From NCBI GenBank assembly GCA_013375355.1, contig JABXJV010000471.1, positions 1-7,514 on the forward strand: DNA of 7,514 nucleotides. The letters run 5' to 3'. Below are positions 5,208-7,514 of this stretch, one piece after another. The notes under the pieces are model-generated. The model was not told the origin of the DNA. It saw only the letters and a program-made list of their open reading frames with translations, and made no database searches. The stretch is from Candidatus Helarchaeota archaeon. Its GTDB lineage: Archaea > Asgardarchaeota > Lokiarchaeia > Helarchaeales > JABXJV01. Position numbers and translations under genes: made by a program. Position 1 is the first letter of the stretch. Each line of letters begins with the position of its first letter.

Positions 5208-6353
5208 TTATATTAATAGATCAGGTCTCGTTGTCAAAGCCTTATTTAATAATTTATTTATTAAAACAGGATTTTTGTTTAAATCTATTTTTTCACCACA
5301 ACTAAAGCGCAAAAGGTCCAAAACAGATAGAATTTTAAATTTTCTTTGAATTCTTGGATCTAAAGCAAAATTAAGGATACATCCTGGACAAGTAGTTAGT
5401 ATATATTCTCCTCTGGTCTGTTTAATTTCTTTAAATCGCTTCTTTCTAATTTTCTCAATTGCAGAAAGTCCATTTAAACCAGCTGCAATTCCACAACAAA
5501 GGGCATTCTCTGAATTGTGTTTTAACTCTATTAATTCGGCTCCAGTTGCTTTTATAATTTCTCTAGGGTATTTCATTAACTCAGTATGTTTTTTTGCAGA
5601 ACAAGGATCGTGATAAGTGACCTTAATATCCAGTTCATTTGAAATATTCAACTCACCGGATTTAATAGCTTTAAAAATATACTCCCAAATGGACATCATA
5701 TCAAAATCTTTTGCGATTTTTTTATACTCTGTGTGATATGCTTCATAGCATTCGTTACAAAATATAAGTAGTTTATTTACTCCCAAATCAGAAAATTTAG
5801 AATACAACCTATTTTCAATTTCCGTCTTCGAGATAGGATAACATAATCGATGATACATTTCGCCACAACAAAATTCAACTCCTCCTGCTAGACTTTTTCC
5901 TTTTAATAGTCCTTCAATTGTGGGATTTTTGTAAAAATTTTGCATAGGATATGAAATCGCGCAGCCTAATAATACCAATTCATCGGTTTTAGTTGGTGCT
6001 TTCCACGCTTTTAAATTCGCAGATTCTTTGGGAGTCATCATGGTTTCTTCGTAAAATTCAAAGAAATTCGGTTTGCTGAAAGGCAAAATAAATTTAACTA
6101 ATTTTGAGGTTTGTCCTTTCTTTTCTAATTCTTCCATTTTCACGTATTTTAAATCTTTAATCAAAGCCATAGGCGTTAAGCCTTCTGGACAATTGAGATC
6201 ACACGTGCCACAAACTAAACATTTGTCAACGATAAAACTTGAACCGTTTATTAAATTTTCAATCTCTTCTTGGGCTTGACTAATATCTAAATCAATTGCA
6301 GGACAACTTTCTAAACAAATTCCACATCTTGTGCAAATATTTTCATCAAACAT
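5208..6353 (-). CDS. HdrD/GlpC-like iron-sulfur protein with two CCG domains
   Basis: A 381-residue protein from the ATG at 6351-6353, resembling the HdrD subunit of heterodisulfide reductase (an HdrC-HdrB fusion) and related GlpC-type proteins. The N-terminus has two 4Fe-4S motifs: C7-x2-C10-x2-C13-x3-C17-P and C45-x2-C48-x2-C51-x3-C55-P. Two CCG domains follow. The first has C131, C162-C163-G, and C199-x2-C202; the second has C251, C286-C287-G, and C322-x2-C325. Both look complete. In HdrB/HdrD these Cys bind the noncubane clusters that cleave disulfides; relatives pass electrons from lactate, glycerol-3-phosphate or other donors to thiols or quinones. No membrane segments are seen, so a membrane anchor or oxidoreductase partner would be encoded elsewhere. 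An ATG at 6443 would add 30 residues (starting MLLDLLKKINLW) before the ferredoxin domain; I prefer 6353 because AGGT lies nine bases upstream and the family begins right before the first Cys motif. The stop lies 14 bases from that of the convergent MetE-like gene. Confidence 0.88.
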   Translation of the reverse strand: MFDENICTRCGICLESCPAIDLDISQAQEEIENLINGSSFIVDKCLVCGTCDLNCPEGLTPMALIKDLKYVKMEELEKKGQTSKLVKFILPFSKPNFFEFYEETMMTPKESANLKAWKAPTKTDELVLLGCAISYPMQNFYKNPTIEGLLKGKSLAGGVEFCCGEMYHRLCYPISKTEIENRLYSKFSDLGVNKLLIFCNECYEAYHTEYKKIAKDFDMMSIWEYIFKAIKSGELNISNELDIKVTYHDPCSAKKHTELMKYPREIIKATGAELIELKHNSENALCCGIAAGLNGLSAIEKIRKKRFKEIKQTRGEYILTTCPGCILNFALDPRIQRKFKILSVLDLLRFSCGEKIDLNKNPVLINKLLNKALTTRPDLLI

Positions 6354-6362
6354 ATGTTTTCT

Positions 6363-6366
6363 ACCT
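6363..6366 (-). promoter_or_regulatory. Ribosome binding site deciding the start of the HdrD-like gene
   Basis: AGGT on the minus strand, nine bases before the ATG at 6353. The longer alternative start at 6443 has no comparable site. A/T-rich TATA-like stretches on the minus strand at about 6408-6420 and 6380-6388 could supply the promoter. Confidence 0.45.
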
Positions 6367-6525
6367 AAATTTGATGATTCAACCTTATATGTTAATGAAA
6401 AAAAATACCATAAATTTATTTTCTTTAATAAATCCAATAACATGTTTACTGAAAATTTCTAACAGATCCAATATTAAAAAATATATTTTTAAAATTAAGA
6501 ATTCATCTACTTTTCTTTAATCTTC

Positions 6526-6645
6526 TCATTTTGTATCTATTATTGTTCCAGTTATTAAATTATTTTTTAAATCAGAAATATAGATTCCTAATGGAATTTC
6601 TTCAGTAAAATGCCAAAGGTAAGTATTTACTCCCTCATTTGCTAA
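6526..6645 (-). pseudogene. Possible gene remnant, C-terminal 39 codons
   Basis: A minus-strand frame of 39 codons reads LANEGVNTYLWHFTEEIP and continues with GIYISDLKNNLITGTIIDTK to a TGA at 6526-6528. The mix of Trp, His, Gly, Thr and Pro is more protein-like than the Lys/Asn/Ile runs that random sequence this AT-rich gives. It has no ATG, GTG or TTG start, and a TAA (plus strand 6646-6648) and a further stop interrupt the frame just upstream. I read it as the possible tail of a decayed gene. The family is not recognised and chance is not excluded. Confidence 0.28.
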
Positions 6646-6656
6646 TTAATTAGCAA
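6639..6656. repeat. Perfect 18-bp palindrome
   Basis: TTGCTAATTAATTAGCAA reads the same on both strands and is followed by TTTT on the plus strand. It lies about 110 bases downstream of the Kelch gene stop on the minus strand. It could be a hairpin or terminator element or a protein-binding site; no gene ends before it on the plus strand. Confidence 0.4.
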
Positions 6657-6766
6657 TTTTATTTCAGGAAATTGCCTAAATCCACATTTTAAAAATAAAT
6701 TCAGTATTAGTTGTGAAAAATAAATAAAATTAGAGGGAAGGATTTCGAATATTTTTAGGTTCTTTT

Positions 6767-7514
6767 TCACCATCCATATTTCCACAAGTCATTAAGCCTG
6801 CCAAAGGTACCTGTACTATCATTTCCAGATCCTCCGAAGAGCCAGAGATTGCCATCCGCATCCATCCAGGAAATGCTTTTTTGCCTTGATCCTGGAACAT
6901 TTCCTGCATTGGGTACGCCTTTCGTGCCGTAGATCCCTGTTTGATCTTCAGTGTCATTTCCCGACACCCACGTCCACCATCTACTCGTTATGTTGAACAT
7001 CCACAAGTCATTAAGATAGCTTATACCACCACCTGCACTGTCACGTCCATATCCCCCAAAGAGCCAGAGATTGTCATCGGAGTCCGTCCAGGAGACGCTA
7101 AAAAACCTTGATCCGGGGACATTTCCTGCATTGGGCACGCCTTTCGTGCCGTAGATTCCTAACTGAATTCTTAAGTTACTACCCGACACCCACATCCATA
7201 ATCCACTCGTCATGTTGAATATCCACAGGTCATTAAGATCGCCCGAGCTACCTGCAACGTCATATCCAGATCCCCCGAAGAGCCAGAGATTGTCAGCAGC
7301 GTCCGTCCAGGAGACACTATATAACCTTGCTCCAGGAACGTTCCCCGCAGCGGGTACGCCTCGCGTGCCGTAGATCCCCTTCTGATTAATTGTGTCATAT
7401 CCCGACACCCACATCCACAATCCACTAGTCATATTAAACATCCACAGATCATTAAGAAAGCCCGAGCTACCTGCAACGTCATATCCAGATCCCCCGAAGA
7501 GCCAGAGATTGTCA
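6767..7514 (-). CDS. Kelch-repeat protein, C-terminal part (start outside window)
   Basis: The frame is open to the window edge on the minus strand (codons continue through 7513), so only the last 249 or so residues are seen; the ATG at 7439-7441 is internal to a repeat and not the start. The protein is a tandem array of about 73-residue units. Each holds a Kelch-type blade, DNLWLFGG-x-G-x-D...LNDLW-x-FN-x-T-S...W-x-WVSG, followed by a linker G-I-YGTKGVPNAGNVPGSR...SWTD. Kelch units usually span 44-56 residues; the linker explains the longer period. Such arrays fold as beta-propellers and bind proteins or sugars. Several N-x-S/T sequons (in FNMTS, FNITS, GNDTE, GNDST) fit an extracellular protein, but any signal peptide lies outside. 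The last unit ends LNDLWKYGW and a TGA, a plausible natural end. The DNA is around half G+C, far above its neighbours, which suggests acquisition by transfer. Confidence 0.85.
   Translation of the reverse strand, partial: DNLWLFGGSGYDVAGSSGFLNDLWMFNMTSGLWMWVSGYDTINQKGIYGTRGVPAAGNVPGARLYSVSWTDAADNLWLFGGSGYDVAGSSGDLNDLWIFNMTSGLWMWVSGSNLRIQLGIYGTKGVPNAGNVPGSRFFSVSWTDSDDNLWLFGGYGRDSAGGGISYLNDLWMFNITSRWWTWVSGNDTEDQTGIYGTKGVPNAGNVPGSRQKSISWMDADGNLWLFGGSGNDSTGTFGRLNDLWKYGW
6841..7514 (-). repeat. Tandem DNA repeat of 219-222 bp inside the Kelch gene
   Basis: GCCAGAGATT recurs at 6841, 7063, 7282 and 7501, giving periods of 222, 219 and 219 bases, all multiples of three (74, 73 and 73 codons). The units are very alike at the DNA level, not only in protein, so they arose by recent duplication or are kept alike by recombination. 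The 222-base period is the one nearest the 3' end. Confidence 0.9.

Larger units (their letters stand above)
6444..6766. other. Gene-poor intergenic stretch
   Basis: No intact gene is visible on either strand. It holds a short coding-like remnant (6526-6645, minus), a perfect palindrome (6639-6656) and otherwise plain AT-rich sequence. It separates the HdrD-like gene from the G+C-richer Kelch-repeat gene. Confidence 0.6.

Noticed and set aside
6354..6443. 30-residue N-terminal extension of the HdrD-like protein
   Set aside because: No ribosome binding site before the ATG at 6443, and the family starts directly before the first Cys motif, where AGGT precedes an ATG.
6296..6520. Plus-strand frame across the HdrD-like start region
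   Set aside because: Overlaps the conserved ferredoxin part on the other strand and shows no domain.
6730..6957. Second minus-strand frame inside the Kelch gene (similarly 7210-7425)
   Set aside because: Out-of-frame translation of a repeat array stays open periodically; the Kelch frame carries all the motifs.

Overview
The window is AT-rich (roughly 28-30% G+C by eye) and reads as archaeal. Several genes are preceded by TATA-like boxes and by GGTG/GAGG-type ribosome binding sites. There is a Sec-type secreted protein with many N-glycosylation sequons and a C-terminal membrane anchor, an HdrD-like iron-sulfur protein and a short archaeal-type MetE-like protein. This mix would fit an Asgard (Lokiarchaeia-like) or another anaerobic archaeon. 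That placement is an inference from style and gene content, not from a marker gene.

Layout. 65-879 (+): a small coiled-coil protein with a possible zinc knuckle, then a low-molecular-weight tyrosine-phosphatase-like protein. 868-3012: a repeat-structured accessory block. It holds an intact two-gene module on the minus strand (2343-2913) that resembles a TumE/DUF6516-type toxin with its usual small partner. It also holds a second, decayed copy of the same module (901-1143, minus). In the decayed copy the partner gene and the toxin N-terminus are deleted and the toxin has a premature stop. A 36-bp sequence lies at the right edge of both copies (1141-1176 and 2977-3012, identical), and a 20-bp part of it lies just left of the intact copy (2264-2283). 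Between the two copies sits a gene for a secreted, membrane-anchored protein of unknown function (1346-2218, +) with its own promoter-like and T-run terminator-like sequences. 3025-3966 (-): an EamA/DMT-family transporter. 4090-5193 (+): a MetE-like methyltransferase-fold protein with an incomplete zinc site. 5208-6353 (-): an HdrD/GlpC-like protein with two 4Fe-4S motifs and two CCG domains, convergent with the MetE-like gene (14 nt between stops). 6444-6766: gene-poor, with a short coding-like remnant and a perfect palindrome. 6767-7514 (-): the 3' part of a Kelch-repeat protein built from units of about 73 residues, visibly richer in G+C than the rest; its start lies beyond the window.

How the genes relate. 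The overlapping toxin/partner genes form a translationally linked pair. The duplicated and decayed copy and the shared border sequence suggest this block was built by duplication or recombination and is still rearranging. The MetE-like and HdrD-like genes are neighbours and could both belong to thiol/methyl-group metabolism, but they are convergent, so the link is only suggestive. The other genes look like independent transcription units.
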